Source: CAVYBY01 sp963766935 (GTDB lineage Bacteria > Actinomycetota > UBA4738 > HRBIN12). Taken from it: a DNA stretch of 64,000 nt. A program made the translations under genes and the position numbers. Position 1 is the stretch's first letter, and each line of letters opens with the position of its first letter. The notes below the pieces were generated by a model. That model did not search any database, was not told the origin of the DNA, and saw only the letters and a list, made by a program, of their open reading frames with translations. The stretch spans positions 62,001 to 126,000 of the forward strand of contig CAVYBY010000012.1 of assembly GCA_963766935.1 (NCBI GenBank), in the 5' to 3' direction. Positions 19,909 to 29,263 of this stretch are shown piece by piece.

Positions 19909-19924
19909 TCGAACACGTGTTCGG
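19909..19924. promoter_or_regulatory. LexA (SOS) box upstream of recA
   Basis: TCGAACACGTGTTCGG is a near-perfect palindrome of the same type as the boxes at lexA (GAAC 19911-19914, GTTC 19919-19922). It lies about 145 bp upstream of the recA start, consistent with SOS induction of recA-recX. Confidence 0.85.
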
Positions 19925-19938
19925 CCGCAAGCACCCCG

Positions 19939-20528
19939 TCACCCGCCCTCGAACGGGGCCACCAGCAGTGGCTCGTAGACGGGCGCCGGGCGGCGGAGGT
20001 GGCTTTGGAACAGGACCACGCGATCCACGCGAAACGGCTCCGAGGCGAGCGGCGTCAGGGCGAACTCGCTCGGGAAGGGCGATCGGCGGATCGCTCCTCG
20101 CGACCGTCGAGGTGCGCATGGAACGGCCGGGACTCCGGTGGGAACTCGGCCGCGAGGGCCGTCCGAGACGGCTCCGGCTAGCGACGCCAGCGCCCCGCCG
20201 TCCGGCGATGCCCGCCCAAAGGACGCGAGCGCCGGCGCGCCGACGGAAACGCGCCGAGGCCATCGATCCTCGCCTCGAACGGCGCCGTCCGGCGGGCAAC
20301 GGCCGCCACCCGCTCCTCGACCCACGGACGCAACCGCGGCCACGTCCGCCCGAGGAACACCAGGGTCACGTGCCAGTTCTCCTCGGGCGGCCACCGAGCC
20401 TTGGGGAACCGCTCGCGCCACGGTTCGGTCGCCGAGGCGACGGCTCGCTTTGCGTCCTCGGGAATCTCGACCGCCACGAACAGACGGAGCGGAGGCGCCT
20501 CCGGCCGCGCGGACCGGTCGCGGGCCAT
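19939..20528 (-). CDS. thpR: RNA 2',3'-cyclic phosphodiesterase (2H family), frameshifted
   Basis: Member of the 2H phosphoesterase family that opens 2',3'-cyclic phosphates. The N-terminus is intact: PPLRLFVAVEIPEDAKRAV and the first H-x-T motif in ENWHVTLVFLG. From about 20240 the conserved sequence moves through several frames; the second motif is recoverable as FHAHLTVAR-type sequence near 20115, and the end FRVDRVVLFQSHLRRPAPVYEPL stops at 19939. At least five single-base changes are needed to join the parts. Corrected length is about 195 residues, normal. The ATG overlaps the cinA stop as ATGA. Confidence 0.75.
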
Positions 20529-21822
20529 CAGGGCTGCTTCGCATCCTGGTCGAACCACCAGGTCGGGCCCCGCTGCGGACGAACGAGCCCGCCGGTGAGA
20601 TGCCGGCGGACGAGATCGAGCGCGGCCTGCTCGGACCAGGACGTGACCAGCTCCCGGTTCGCCGGCGCCGACAGGGACCGCGTGAAGGTCTGCTCGCCGC
20701 CGTCGAGTGCGAGCCAGACCGTGCCCGGCTCCGCTCCCCCGTGCGGCTCGGGCCCGGCGGCCCCGGTCACGGCGACCGCCACATCCGCCGCGAAGAGCGC
20801 GGCGCGCTCCGGCCGCCATCTCGAGGGCGCAGGCCTCGCTCACGACCCCGTGCTCCTCGATCGTCGACGCGGCCACACCGAGCACCTCCTGCTTGGCCTG
20901 AGCCGAGTACACGACCGCCGATCCGCGGAAGTAGGCGGACGCCCCGGGCACCGACGTCAGCCGTGCCGCGATCCGCCCGCCGGTGAGCGATTCCGCCGCG
21001 GCGACCGTCTTCGACTGCTCGCGCAGCAGCCGGCCCACCACTTCCTCCAGCCGTTCGTCGGTGGTGCTGAAGACCGATGTCGCCGAGCCGGTCCGCGATG
21101 ACCTCCACGAGCGGTGCGATCAGCGCGTCCGCCTCCTCGGCCGACGGGGCCTTCGCGGTCAGCCGGATCTTGACCTCGCCGGCGCCCGCCAGGTAGGCGA
21201 TCGTCGGGTTGCGCCCCGCCTCGAACAGGTCCTCGAGCACGCGCGCCACGGCCGACTCCCCCACCCCGGTACATCGCAGCACGCGGGAACGAACCACCGC
21301 CGGACCGGCGAGCGCCGCCAGCTCGGGCAGCACCGTTCCCTCCATGATCTCGCGCATCTCCGCCGGGACCCCGGCCATCGCGTAGAGCCGCACGCGGCCG
21401 ATCTCGACGGCGAGCCCGGGCGCCGTGCCGATCACCGGTCGGATGTACCGAGCGCCCCGCGGGACGTCCGCCTGGCGGAGATTGTTCTCGGGCATCGCGC
21501 GGCCCATCCCGGAGAAGCGCTCGCGGAGCATGGCTTCGAGCTCCGGCTGCCGCTCCATCGGCGCCGCGAGCACGCCGGCGATCGCATCCCGCGTCAGATC
21601 GTCGCCGGTCGGGCCGAGCCCGCCCGTCACGAGGACGACATCCGCGCGCTCGATGGCGCGGCGGAGGATCTCTTCGATGCGCGGCTGGTTGTCGCCGACG
21701 ACCGTCTGGTAGACGACGTCGACCCCGACGTCCGCCAGCCGCTGCGACATCCACTGCGCGTTCGTGTTCGCGATCTGCCCGAGCAGCAGCTCCGTGCCGA
21801 CCGCGACGATCTCGCTCTTCAC
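20528..21822 (-). CDS. cinA: CinA-family NMN amidohydrolase/competence-damage protein, frameshifted
   Basis: Two-domain protein: N-terminal MoaB-like/ADP-ribose pyrophosphatase domain (IVAVGTELLLGQIANTNAQWMS, VLVTGGLGPTGDDLTRD, PGLAVEIG) and C-terminal nicotinamide-nucleotide deamidase domain (KTVAAAESLTGGRIAARLTSVPGAS, VAVAVTGAAGPEPHGG). The domains are in different frames: an extra G near 21072 (in GGTCTTC) and another change near 20800. Corrected length is about 430 residues, typical. In actinobacteria and streptococci cinA lies next to recA, as here. Confidence 0.88.
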
Positions 21823-21850
21823 GCCCGGTCACGTCCCGCAGGCATCACGG

Positions 21851-22566
21851 TCACGCCCCATCGGTGCACGCCACCGGGTCCTCGCCCGGCGCGTAGCGCA
21901 TACAGAACGAACCTCGGATGCCCGCGGTGTCGACGGCGACGCCGTTGACCTCCACCTCCGCGGCCGATCCCTCCTCCAGGAAGACGGAGACCTCCCTCGC
22001 GCCCTCGAGCGACCGGCTCTCCCCCGGTTGCAGCGCGAACGTGGTCGTGGTGCCGTCGACGACGATCCGCGCCTGGACCTCGCGGATCCCCTTGAGGACC
22101 ACGTCGACCGGTTCCGTCGACGCGGCCGAGGTACGCGGCGTCGATGCCGGCACGTCCGCCGGACGAGGGGCCGAGCTCCGCCGGCCCACCGCACCGATCG
22201 CGACGAAGACGACGAGGAGCGCGGCGGCGGCGATGAGCAGGAACCGTTGGTTGTCGCGGATCCTGGTGGCGGCGATCGCGCGCTCGATCGCCCCGACCTT
22301 CGCGGGTGGTGGCGGCGGGGTCGGCGCGTCGGCGCGCCGGCCGTAGGCGGCGAGCACGCGGTCGGGGTTCACGCCGAGGTATGCCGCGTAGGTACGAAGG
22401 AGCCCCCGGACATAGACCTCGCCCGGAAGCCCGGCGAAGTCTTCGCGTTCCAGGGCCTCCAGCTGCTCTGCCCGGAGGCGAGTATCGCGTGCCGCCTCCT
22501 GGATCGTGACCCCCCGGACGAGGCGGGCCTTCCTGAGCGCCGGCCCGACCCCGTTCGCTCGGTCAC
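21851..22566 (-). CDS. RodZ-like helix-turn-helix membrane protein (DUF4115)
   Basis: N-terminal Xre-type HTH (LRKARLVRGVTIQEAARDTRLRAEQLEALER, FAGLPGEVYVRGLLRTYA), one transmembrane helix (FLLIAAAALLVVFVAIGAV), a Pro/Ala/Ser linker and a C-terminal beta-rich DUF4115 domain (VQARIVVDGTTTTFALQPGESRSL region). Family members link MreB or division machinery to the envelope. The best start is GTG at 22566, eight bases after GGAGG, but it is one base out of frame with the body; a single missing base near 22550 would fix this. Otherwise the start would be a poorly supported TTG further upstream. Confidence 0.75.
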
Positions 22567-22633
22567 GTGCGGTTCCTCCGGCCAACCCGGGGATGATAGC
22601 GCCCGGGGTGCCGGGACCGGCTAGCCTTCCGCC

Positions 22634-23197
22634 GTGTCCCGACCGGTCGTCCGTGGTTCCCGCGTGCTCTTGCGTCCGCTGACCGTCGCGGACGAACGAG
22701 AGTTCCTCGAACGCGTCCGGGTCTCGCGGCGGCTCCATCGTCCGTGGTCGTATCCCCCGGACACACCCGAGCGCTTTCGCGCCTTTCTCCAGCGCTACCG
22801 GGCCCCGACCACGAAAGGCTTCGCCGTCTGCCGCCGGGAGGACGGCGCCATCGTCGGGTGGTTCGGTCTCTCCCAGATCTTCCACGGCGCGTTTCGGAAC
22901 GCCTTCCTGGGCTACTACGCCTTCGAGCCCTATGCGGGGCAGGGATACATGCGAGAGGGACTCGCCCTGGTCCTGCGTCACGCGTTCGGGGAGCTCCACC
23001 TGCACCGGGTCCAGGCGAGCATCCAGCCGGCGAACACCCGGTCGATCGCCCTCGTCCGCGGCGCGGGGTTCGCCAACGAGGGGTACGGCCGCCGGTACCT
23101 GAAGATCGGCGGCCGCTGGCGGGACCACGAGCACTGGGTGGCGCTCGCCGACGATCCGCCGAAACGAGCGCAGGACCTAAGGCAGAAGGGGCCGTGA
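22634..23197 (+). CDS. GNAT-family N-acetyltransferase (RimJ/RimL type)
   Basis: 187 residues with the order expected for ribosomal-protein-type GNAT enzymes: VLLRPLTVADEREFL, IVGWFGLSQI, YYAFEPYAGQGYMREGLALVLRHAF (acetyl-CoA-binding R/Q-x-x-G-x-G/A region, here GQGYMREG) and LHRVQASIQPANTRSIALVRGAGF. The start is GTG. It is divergent from the RodZ-like gene with 67 bp between them. The substrate is unknown; relatives modify ribosomal proteins, amino acids or antibiotics. Confidence 0.85.
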   Translation: MSRPVVRGSRVLLRPLTVADEREFLERVRVSRRLHRPWSYPPDTPERFRAFLQRYRAPTTKGFAVCRREDGAIVGWFGLSQIFHGAFRNAFLGYYAFEPYAGQGYMREGLALVLRHAFGELHLHRVQASIQPANTRSIALVRGAGFANEGYGRRYLKIGGRWRDHEHWVALADDPPKRAQDLRQKGP

Positions 23198-23252
23198 GAT
23201 ATAACCCTTCGCCCGCTGGGCCGCCCCCGACCGGGTGACTACCATCCCCGGC

Positions 23253-23642
23253 ATGGACCAGGACGAAACCGCGAGCGCGCCCGAGGCTTCACCGCTCGTC
23301 GCCGCGACGCACGAGGTGACCGAGGCGGTCACCCTCGCCGAGGGTCCGGTTCGCTTTCTCCTCGTCTCCGGGGCGCTCGACGACACGCAGTGGGGACTGG
23401 TCGGCTCCTACTGGATGTCGATCGACGGCGAGCGCGGAGGCTTCATCCTCTCGCCCGGCGCGGCCTGGACCGGCTCCGAGATCGCGCGCGGCTACAGCAG
23501 CGCTCGACACCGTGGTTGGAGCCACGAGGCCATCTACACGTTCTGGCAGGAGCGGATGGGCGTCAACGGACGGGTCATGGTCGACCCACAGCAGCACGCG
23601 GACACGCTGTTCCAGGTCGCCCGGCGCATCGGCGCCCTGTAG
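23253..23642 (+). CDS. conserved-looking protein of unknown function
   Basis: A 129-residue soluble protein counted from ATG 23253; an in-frame GTG at 23235 is possible. No recognisable domain. It is rich in aromatic residues in its middle (QWGLVGSYWMSIDGERGGF, WSHEAIYTFWQERMGV) and predicted mixed alpha/beta with no membrane segment or signal peptide. Codon usage matches neighbours and third-position GC is high, so it is likely a real gene. It lies downstream of the acetyltransferase, same strand, and converges on ftsK with nine bases between. Confidence 0.65.
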   Translation: MDQDETASAPEASPLVAATHEVTEAVTLAEGPVRFLLVSGALDDTQWGLVGSYWMSIDGERGGFILSPGAAWTGSEIARGYSSARHRGWSHEAIYTFWQERMGVNGRVMVDPQQHADTLFQVARRIGAL

Positions 23643-23651
23643 GCCGGGCCC

Positions 23652-26081
23652 TCAGGCGGGCCGGCGGTCCGACCACTCTTCGGGCGTCACCAGCACGTCC
23701 CTGGCCTTGGAACCCAGCGACGGACCCACGATGCCCTGCTCCTCGAGCAGATCCATGAGCCGCCCCGCGCGGGCAAAACCCACCTTGAGCTTGCGCTGGA
23801 GCATCGAGGTCGACCCCAGCTGCGACCGGATCACGAGCTCCGCGGCCTGCTGGAGCAGATCCTCGTCGTCGCCGGCGCCGGCGAACCCCCCGTCGATCGG
23901 CGGGAGCCCGAGCCCCTCGGCGCTCTGCTCGTAGACCACTTCGCGTTCGGCCCGGACGAACTCGGCGACGTCGCGGATCTCCTGTTCGGTCACCCACGCG
24001 GCCTGCAATCGCGTCGGCTTCGAGGCGTCCGCCGGCGCGAACAACATGTCGCCGTGGCCGACCAGCTTCTCGGCTCCGTTCATGTCGAGCACCACTCGGC
24101 TGTCGGCCTGACTCGAGGTCATCAGCGCGATGCGGCTCGGGATGTTGGCCTTGATGAGCCCGGTGACCACGTCGACCGACGGACGCTGGGTGGCGACCAC
24201 CAGGTGGATGCCCACGGCCCTGGCCATCTGGGCGATCCGGCAGATCGCGTCTTCGACCTCGCGCGGCGCGACCATCATCAGGTCGGCCAGCTCGTCGATG
24301 ACGACGAGGACGTAGGGCATGTGCTCGAACCGGTCCTCCATCCCCGGCGGGATCTTGAGGGTCTGGTCCCACAGGCCCCGTTCGTAGCCGTCGATGTCCC
24401 GCACCCCGACCGTGGCAAGCAGCTCGTACCGGAGCTCCATCTCGCGCACGAGCCACTGCAGCGCCTCGGCCGCCCGCTTCGGGTGGACGATGACGGGCGA
24501 GAGCAGGTGCGGGACCTCCGCGAAGTGGCTCAGCTCGACCCGTTTCGGATCGATCAGCACGAGCCGGACGTCGTCGGGAGTCGTTCGCATGAGGATCGAG
24601 GTGACGAACGAGTTCACGAGCGATGACTTGCCCGCCCCGGTCGCTCCCGCGATGAGGATGTGCGGCATCGCCGCGAGATCGATGATGCGGCTGCGGCCGT
24701 GCACGTCCTTGCCGAGCGCGACCGACAACGGCTGACTCATGCTCCGCGCTTCCTCCGACCGCAGGACGTCGCCGAGCATCACGAAGTCGCGATGGCGATT
24801 CGGCACCTCGATCCCGATGGCCGAGCGGCCCGGGATCGGCGCCTGGATACGGACGTCCGGGGTCGCGAGCGCGTAGGAGATGTCGCTCGAGAGGTTCAGG
24901 ACCTTGTTGACCTTCGTCCCGGCGGCGACCTCGATCTCGTACATCGTGACGGTGGGACCCCGGTGGGCCGCGACGACGTTGGCGTCCACCCCGAAGTCGC
25001 GAAGGGTCCGGGCGAGCGCGGCGGTCACGGCGCGCCGGTCGCGGGCGTCGGCGTTCGACGGCGGGCCGGCCCGGAGCAGGTCGATCGGCGGCAACCGGTA
25101 CGGCCCTTCCGGGGTGTCGACCGTCCGCCCCCGGCGGCGGCGGCCCCGGCTGGTCGCGCGATCGCCGTCCGCGAACTCGTCCTCGGCGAGCTCGTCGCCG
25201 GCCCCGTCCGCCTCCTCATCCTCCGGTTCGAACGCGTCGGCATCGGGGAGCACCACGACCGGCTCGGCTTCGTCCCACTCGCCCTGGACGTCGATGAAAC
25301 CCAGTACCCGGAGCCAGGACTTCACGCGCCGGCGCCAGCGCCGCGGTTCGCGCCGCGCCGGCCGTCCGAGCACCTCGCCCTCGTCGTCGCCCGAAAGGAG
25401 CTCCTCGTCCCCCATCTCGTCCGCAAACTCCCCGGCATACTCCCCGTCTTCCGGCACGTCGAGCGCGTCGAAGAAACCGCGGACGGCGCTCCAGACGCGC
25501 GCGACGGGCGTGCCGGTGGCCACCAGCCCGCCGAGGAAGGCGACCGCGGCGCACACGATCCCCGCACCGAACTGGGAGACGAGCCCCGAAAGCGGATGCG
25601 CCGCCATCGCGCCGACGAATCCACCCGCCCGCGCAACGCCGGGCAGCCCCGGAGCACCCGCGGAACCGGCGAGCGGCCTCGGGTTGCCGCGCAGAAGCGA
25701 CACGACCCCAAGCGTCCCGACGACGAGCGCAACGATCCCGATCAGGATCCGCACACGTTCTTCGCGCGCCATGTCGCGGACGAGCACGACGCCCCACCAC
25801 GCGCCGAGGAGCGGGACGGCGACGGCGCCGATCCCGAAGCCCCAGTGCAGGAAGTTCGAGATGCCCCGCCCGGCGATTCCGCCCCCGCCGAACCACACGG
25901 CGAGAATGGACAGGAGCGCCAGTGCGACGAGGCCGATCCCGATGGCGTCGCGCGCCCACGGCGACAACGCCGAGCGGACGGTCTTGCGCGACCGCTTTCG
26001 CGGCCGCGATGTGGTCTTGCTGCGCGAAGCAGGCTTGGCCCGCGACGTCCGGCGCCGCGAGGGGGAAGTTTTCGTTGCCAC
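23652..26081 (-). CDS. ftsK: DNA translocase FtsK/SpoIIIE
   Basis: Septum-located ATPase that pumps chromosome ends into daughter cells. The 809 residues comprise a very basic N-terminus, four or five transmembrane helices between about 47 and 190 (AIGIGLVALALLSILAVWF, IGAVAVPLLGAWWGVVLV), an acidic linker, the motor with Walker A GATGAGKSSLVNS near residue 477, Walker B VLVVIDELADLMM, and a C-terminal winged-helix gamma domain (STSMLQRKLKVGFARAGRLMDLLEEQGIVGP region) that reads polar DNA sites. The GTG start directly abuts the rnj stop. Intact. Confidence 0.96.
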   Translation of the reverse strand: MATKTSPSRRRTSRAKPASRSKTTSRPRKRSRKTVRSALSPWARDAIGIGLVALALLSILAVWFGGGGIAGRGISNFLHWGFGIGAVAVPLLGAWWGVVLVRDMAREERVRILIGIVALVVGTLGVVSLLRGNPRPLAGSAGAPGLPGVARAGGFVGAMAAHPLSGLVSQFGAGIVCAAVAFLGGLVATGTPVARVWSAVRGFFDALDVPEDGEYAGEFADEMGDEELLSGDDEGEVLGRPARREPRRWRRRVKSWLRVLGFIDVQGEWDEAEPVVVLPDADAFEPEDEEADGAGDELAEDEFADGDRATSRGRRRRGRTVDTPEGPYRLPPIDLLRAGPPSNADARDRRAVTAALARTLRDFGVDANVVAAHRGPTVTMYEIEVAAGTKVNKVLNLSSDISYALATPDVRIQAPIPGRSAIGIEVPNRHRDFVMLGDVLRSEEARSMSQPLSVALGKDVHGRSRIIDLAAMPHILIAGATGAGKSSLVNSFVTSILMRTTPDDVRLVLIDPKRVELSHFAEVPHLLSPVIVHPKRAAEALQWLVREMELRYELLATVGVRDIDGYERGLWDQTLKIPPGMEDRFEHMPYVLVVIDELADLMMVAPREVEDAICRIAQMARAVGIHLVVATQRPSVDVVTGLIKANIPSRIALMTSSQADSRVVLDMNGAEKLVGHGDMLFAPADASKPTRLQAAWVTEQEIRDVAEFVRAEREVVYEQSAEGLGLPPIDGGFAGAGDDEDLLQQAAELVIRSQLGSTSMLQRKLKVGFARAGRLMDLLEEQGIVGPSLGSKARDVLVTPEEWSDRRPA

Positions 26082-27779
26082 CTAGACCTCCATGATGACC
26101 GGGAGAATCACCGGCTTTCGCTGTGTCGTCTCGTAGAAGTACCGCCGGAGCACACGCCTGACGCTCTGCTGGAGAGCGGTCGGGTCCGTGACCTGGGCCT
26201 TCGCGCTCTCCTCCAAGACCAGCATGACGCGTTTACGGGCCTCTTCAAGGATGTCCCCGGAGGTTCCGTCGTGGACGAATCCCCGGTTGACGACGTCCGG
26301 ACCCCCGACGACCTCGCCCGATCGCGCGTCGATCGTGACCACGACGACCACCACGCCGTCGCCGGCCAGCTTCCGGCGGTCCCGGAGCACCTCGCCGCCG
26401 ACGTCGCCGATCCCGAGGCCGTCGACGAAGGTCATCCCGGCCGGCACCCGGTCGGTCACCTCGCACGTCTCCGCCACCGTCACGACATCGCCGTCCTCGC
26501 AGACGAGCACCCGGTCCCTCGCGATCCCGACCTCCTCGGCCAGCCGGGCGTGGTGCTGGAGGTGCCGTCGCTCGCCGTGGACGGGGATGAACCAGCGCGG
26601 GCGAACGAGCGAGAGCATGAGTCGAAGCTCCTCCTGGGCGCCGTGGCCGCTCGCGTGCACCGGGTCCGACGGCATGTGGTACACGTCGGCCCCGGTCCGG
26701 TAGAGGGCGTCGACCACCCGGTGGATCGCGGGTTCGTTCCCCGGGATCAGGCTCGACGACAGGACGACCGCGTCGCCCTTGGCCAGCTTCACCCACTTGT
26801 GCTCGCGGGCGGCGATCAAGCTGAGCGCGCTGTACGGCTCTCCCTGCGAGCCCGTGCAGATGACGACGACCCGGCCTGGGTCCACCTTCTCGACGTCCTC
26901 GATCGGCACCACGTCGGAATCGGCCACCTGCAGGATGCCCAGCCGGCGGGCGGCGTCGACGCTGTTGAGCATCGAGCGCCCCAGGAAGGCGACGACCCGT
27001 TCGTTGGCCCGCGCCGCATCGACGACCTGCTGAATCCGGTGGATGTGGCTCGAGAAGCAGGCGACCACGACGATCTGCGGGGACGTCTCGACGATCCGGC
27101 GGAGCACCGGCCCCACCGACCGCTCGCTCGAGGAGTAGCCGGGCTCCTCCGCGTTCGTGGAATCCGAGAGCAACAGGTGCACCCCGCGGTCGGTCGTCGC
27201 CTCCTCCGCGAGACCGTGCAGGTCGGTCGGATGGCCGTCCAGCGGGGTCTGGTCGATCTTGAAGTCGCCGGTGTGCAGGATCGTGCCGAACTCGGTGTCG
27301 ATGGCGACCGCCGTGCCGTCGGGGATCGAGTGCGTGACCCGATGGAATCGAAGGGAGAACGGACCGAGCGTTGCCCGCTCGCCCGGCGTCACGAGCCGCA
27401 GCTCGCACTTGTCCTCGACGCCGTGCTCCGCGAGCTTGCCCTTCAGGACCTCGAGGGTAAACGCGGTGCCGAGCACCGGCAGCGTCCCTCGAGCTCCGCG
27501 AGCAGGTACGGCAGCGCCCCGATGTGGTCCTCGTGCCCGTGCGTGAGCACGACGCCTTCGATCCGATCCGCCCGCTCCCGGACGTACTCGAAGTCCGGCA
27601 GGACGAGGTCGATCCCGTACATGTCGGCGGAGGGAAACGACAGGCCCACGTCGAGCAGGAGCAGCCGGTCGTCGATCTCGACGCACGCCATGTTGCGACC
27701 GACTTCCCCGACGCCGCCGAGGAAGACGACCCGCACCGGATGCGGAGACCGAGCCTTCGACCTAGAGGAGACCGGCATC
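26082..27779 (-). CDS. rnj: ribonuclease J, one frameshift
   Basis: Metallo-beta-lactamase ribonuclease with 5'-exo and endo activity. N-terminal part: VRVVFLGGVGEVGRNM, and the zinc motif GVVLTHGHEDHIGALPYLL. After about 27487 the frame changes (GAGGGACG where GAGGGGACG would fit, one missing G) and continues with LGTAFTLEVLKGKLAEHG, HSIPDGTAVAIDTEFGTILHTGDFKID, SDSTNAEEPG, beta-CASP motifs (CTGSQGEPYSAL, PVHGERRHLQHHA) and the C-terminal domain. Corrected length is about 565 residues, normal. The start at 27779 overlaps the dapA end by 18 bp; a later GTG is possible. ftsK follows directly. Confidence 0.9.
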
Positions 27780-28646
27780 CTCCAAGGCGGTGCGCACGCG
27801 CGCACGCTCGTCGGACGTCGCGGGCACGAGCGGGAGCCGTGGATCGCCGGCGGGCCGGCCGAGCATCTGCAGAGCCGCCTTGACCGGGATCGGGTTCGAC
27901 GTGATGAACAGCGCGTTGAACAGCGGCGACAGCGACTCGTGGATCTTCCGCGCGGCGGAGATGTCCCCCGTCTCGATCAGGTCGATCATCTGCTTGATCT
28001 GCGGACCGACGAGATGCGAGGCGACGCTGATGACGCCGACCGCACCGAGACAGACGTAGCCGAAGGCCGCCCAGTCGTCGCCGGAGTAGACCTCGAAGCC
28101 GTCGGGCGCCTCGGCCACGAGCCGGGAGATCCCCTGGAAGTCGCCGGTCGAGTCCTTCACCGCGACGATGTTCTTCGTCTCCGCCAGCCGCAGCAGTGTG
28201 TCGTGCTCGATCCGGGTCGCGGTGCGACCCGGGATGTTGTACGCGATGACCGGGAGATCCGTGGCCTCGGCCACACGCCGGAAGTGCTCGATCAGCCCTC
28301 GCTGCGGAGGCTTGTTGTAGTAGGGCGTGACGACGAGGAGTCCATCCGCGTCGGCGTCCTCCGCGGCCTGGGTCAGCTCGAGGGTCTCCGCGGTCGAGTA
28401 TGTGCCGGTCCCGCAGATGAGCTTTGCCCGCGCGCCGATCGCGTCGCGCACGGCGCGGAACAGCTCGGCCTTCTCGCGGTACGTGAGCGTGGGCGACTCG
28501 CCCGTGGACCCCGCGATGACCAGGGCATCCGAACCGTTGTCGACGAGCCAGGAGGCGAGCTCCTGAGCCCCGTCCAGGTCGATGGCGTGTCCCTCCCCGA
28601 AGGGAGTCACCATCGCGGTCACGACGGATCCGAACCTTCCGGCCAT
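27762..28646 (-). CDS. dapA: 4-hydroxy-tetrahydrodipicolinate synthase
   Basis: Condenses pyruvate with aspartate semialdehyde, the first branch step of lysine synthesis. The 294-residue TIM barrel shows GSTGESPTLTYREK, the tyrosines in TPYYNKPPQRGL and VIAYNIPGRTATRIE, and the Schiff-base lysine in IVAVKDSTGDF. The ATG at 28646 has an AAAGGAGG ribosome-binding site; longer in-frame extensions lack support. Upstream of rnj in the same arrangement as in mycobacteria. Confidence 0.96.
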   Translation of the reverse strand: MAGRFGSVVTAMVTPFGEGHAIDLDGAQELASWLVDNGSDALVIAGSTGESPTLTYREKAELFRAVRDAIGARAKLICGTGTYSTAETLELTQAAEDADADGLLVVTPYYNKPPQRGLIEHFRRVAEATDLPVIAYNIPGRTATRIEHDTLLRLAETKNIVAVKDSTGDFQGISRLVAEAPDGFEVYSGDDWAAFGYVCLGAVGVISVASHLVGPQIKQMIDLIETGDISAARKIHESLSPLFNALFITSNPIPVKAALQMLGRPAGDPRLPLVPATSDERARVRTALEDAGLL

Positions 28647-28701
28647 CGCTTTCGCCTCCTTTGACCACGCTCGGGCGGACGGCCCGCCTATGCTAGCCCC
28701 G

Positions 28702-29259
28702 ATGCCGCGCATCTACACCAAAACCGGGGACGACGGGACCACGGGCCTGCTCTACGGGGGCCGGGTCTCCAAGAACGACCTGGTCACAGAGGCGTACGGC
28801 ACCACCGACGAGGCCGTCGCGGCCATCGGTCTGGCGCGGTCCCTGACCCCGGACCCCGAGCTGGCGGCGGCGCTGCTCGACATTCAACGGGAGCTCTTCG
28901 TGGTCGGCGCCGACCTTGCGGCCAACCCGAGCGACCGCGGGCGGCTGACGGCCGGGGTCTCGCTCGTCACCGCCGCGATGACCGAGGACCTGGAGCGGCG
29001 CATCGACGCCGCCGTCGAGCATAGGCCGCTCCCCAACACGTTCATCGCCCCCGGCAGCACGCCGGCCTCGGCTGCGCTCGACCTCGCGCGAAGTGTCGTG
29101 CGCCGGGCCGAACGCAGGGTCGTCGGGCTCGCGGCCGTGCCGACCACCAATCCGGAAGTCGCCCGGTTCCTCAACCGGCTCTCGGACCTGCTGTTCGTCC
29201 TGGCGCGGGGGGCAGCCGGGATGCCGGAGCCCGCCAGCAGGACCGACGCCGAGGACTAG
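28702..29259 (+). CDS. cob(I)alamin adenosyltransferase, PduO type
   Basis: Attaches the adenosyl group of ATP to cob(I)alamin, making adenosylcobalamin. The 185 residues begin with the ATP-binding segment IYTKTGDDGTTGLLYGGRVSK and contain YGTTDEAVAAIGLAR, the acidic DIQRELFVVGADLA, FIAPGSTPASAALDLARSVVRRAERR and FLNRLSDLLFVLAR, which are PduO/MMAB signatures. An in-frame ATG at 28690 is also possible. It is divergent from dapA and converges on the Eis-like gene. Its product is the cofactor needed by NrdJ. Confidence 0.93.
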   Translation: MPRIYTKTGDDGTTGLLYGGRVSKNDLVTEAYGTTDEAVAAIGLARSLTPDPELAAALLDIQRELFVVGADLAANPSDRGRLTAGVSLVTAAMTEDLERRIDAAVEHRPLPNTFIAPGSTPASAALDLARSVVRRAERRVVGLAAVPTTNPEVARFLNRLSDLLFVLARGAAGMPEPASRTDAED

Positions 29260-29263
29260 AAGA

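Noticed and set aside
24660..28664. A 1334-residue plus-strand open frame
   Set aside because: It is antisense to ftsK, rnj and dapA, all with clear family motifs. Its product is a low-complexity Arg/Asp/His-rich translation typical of high-GC shadow frames.
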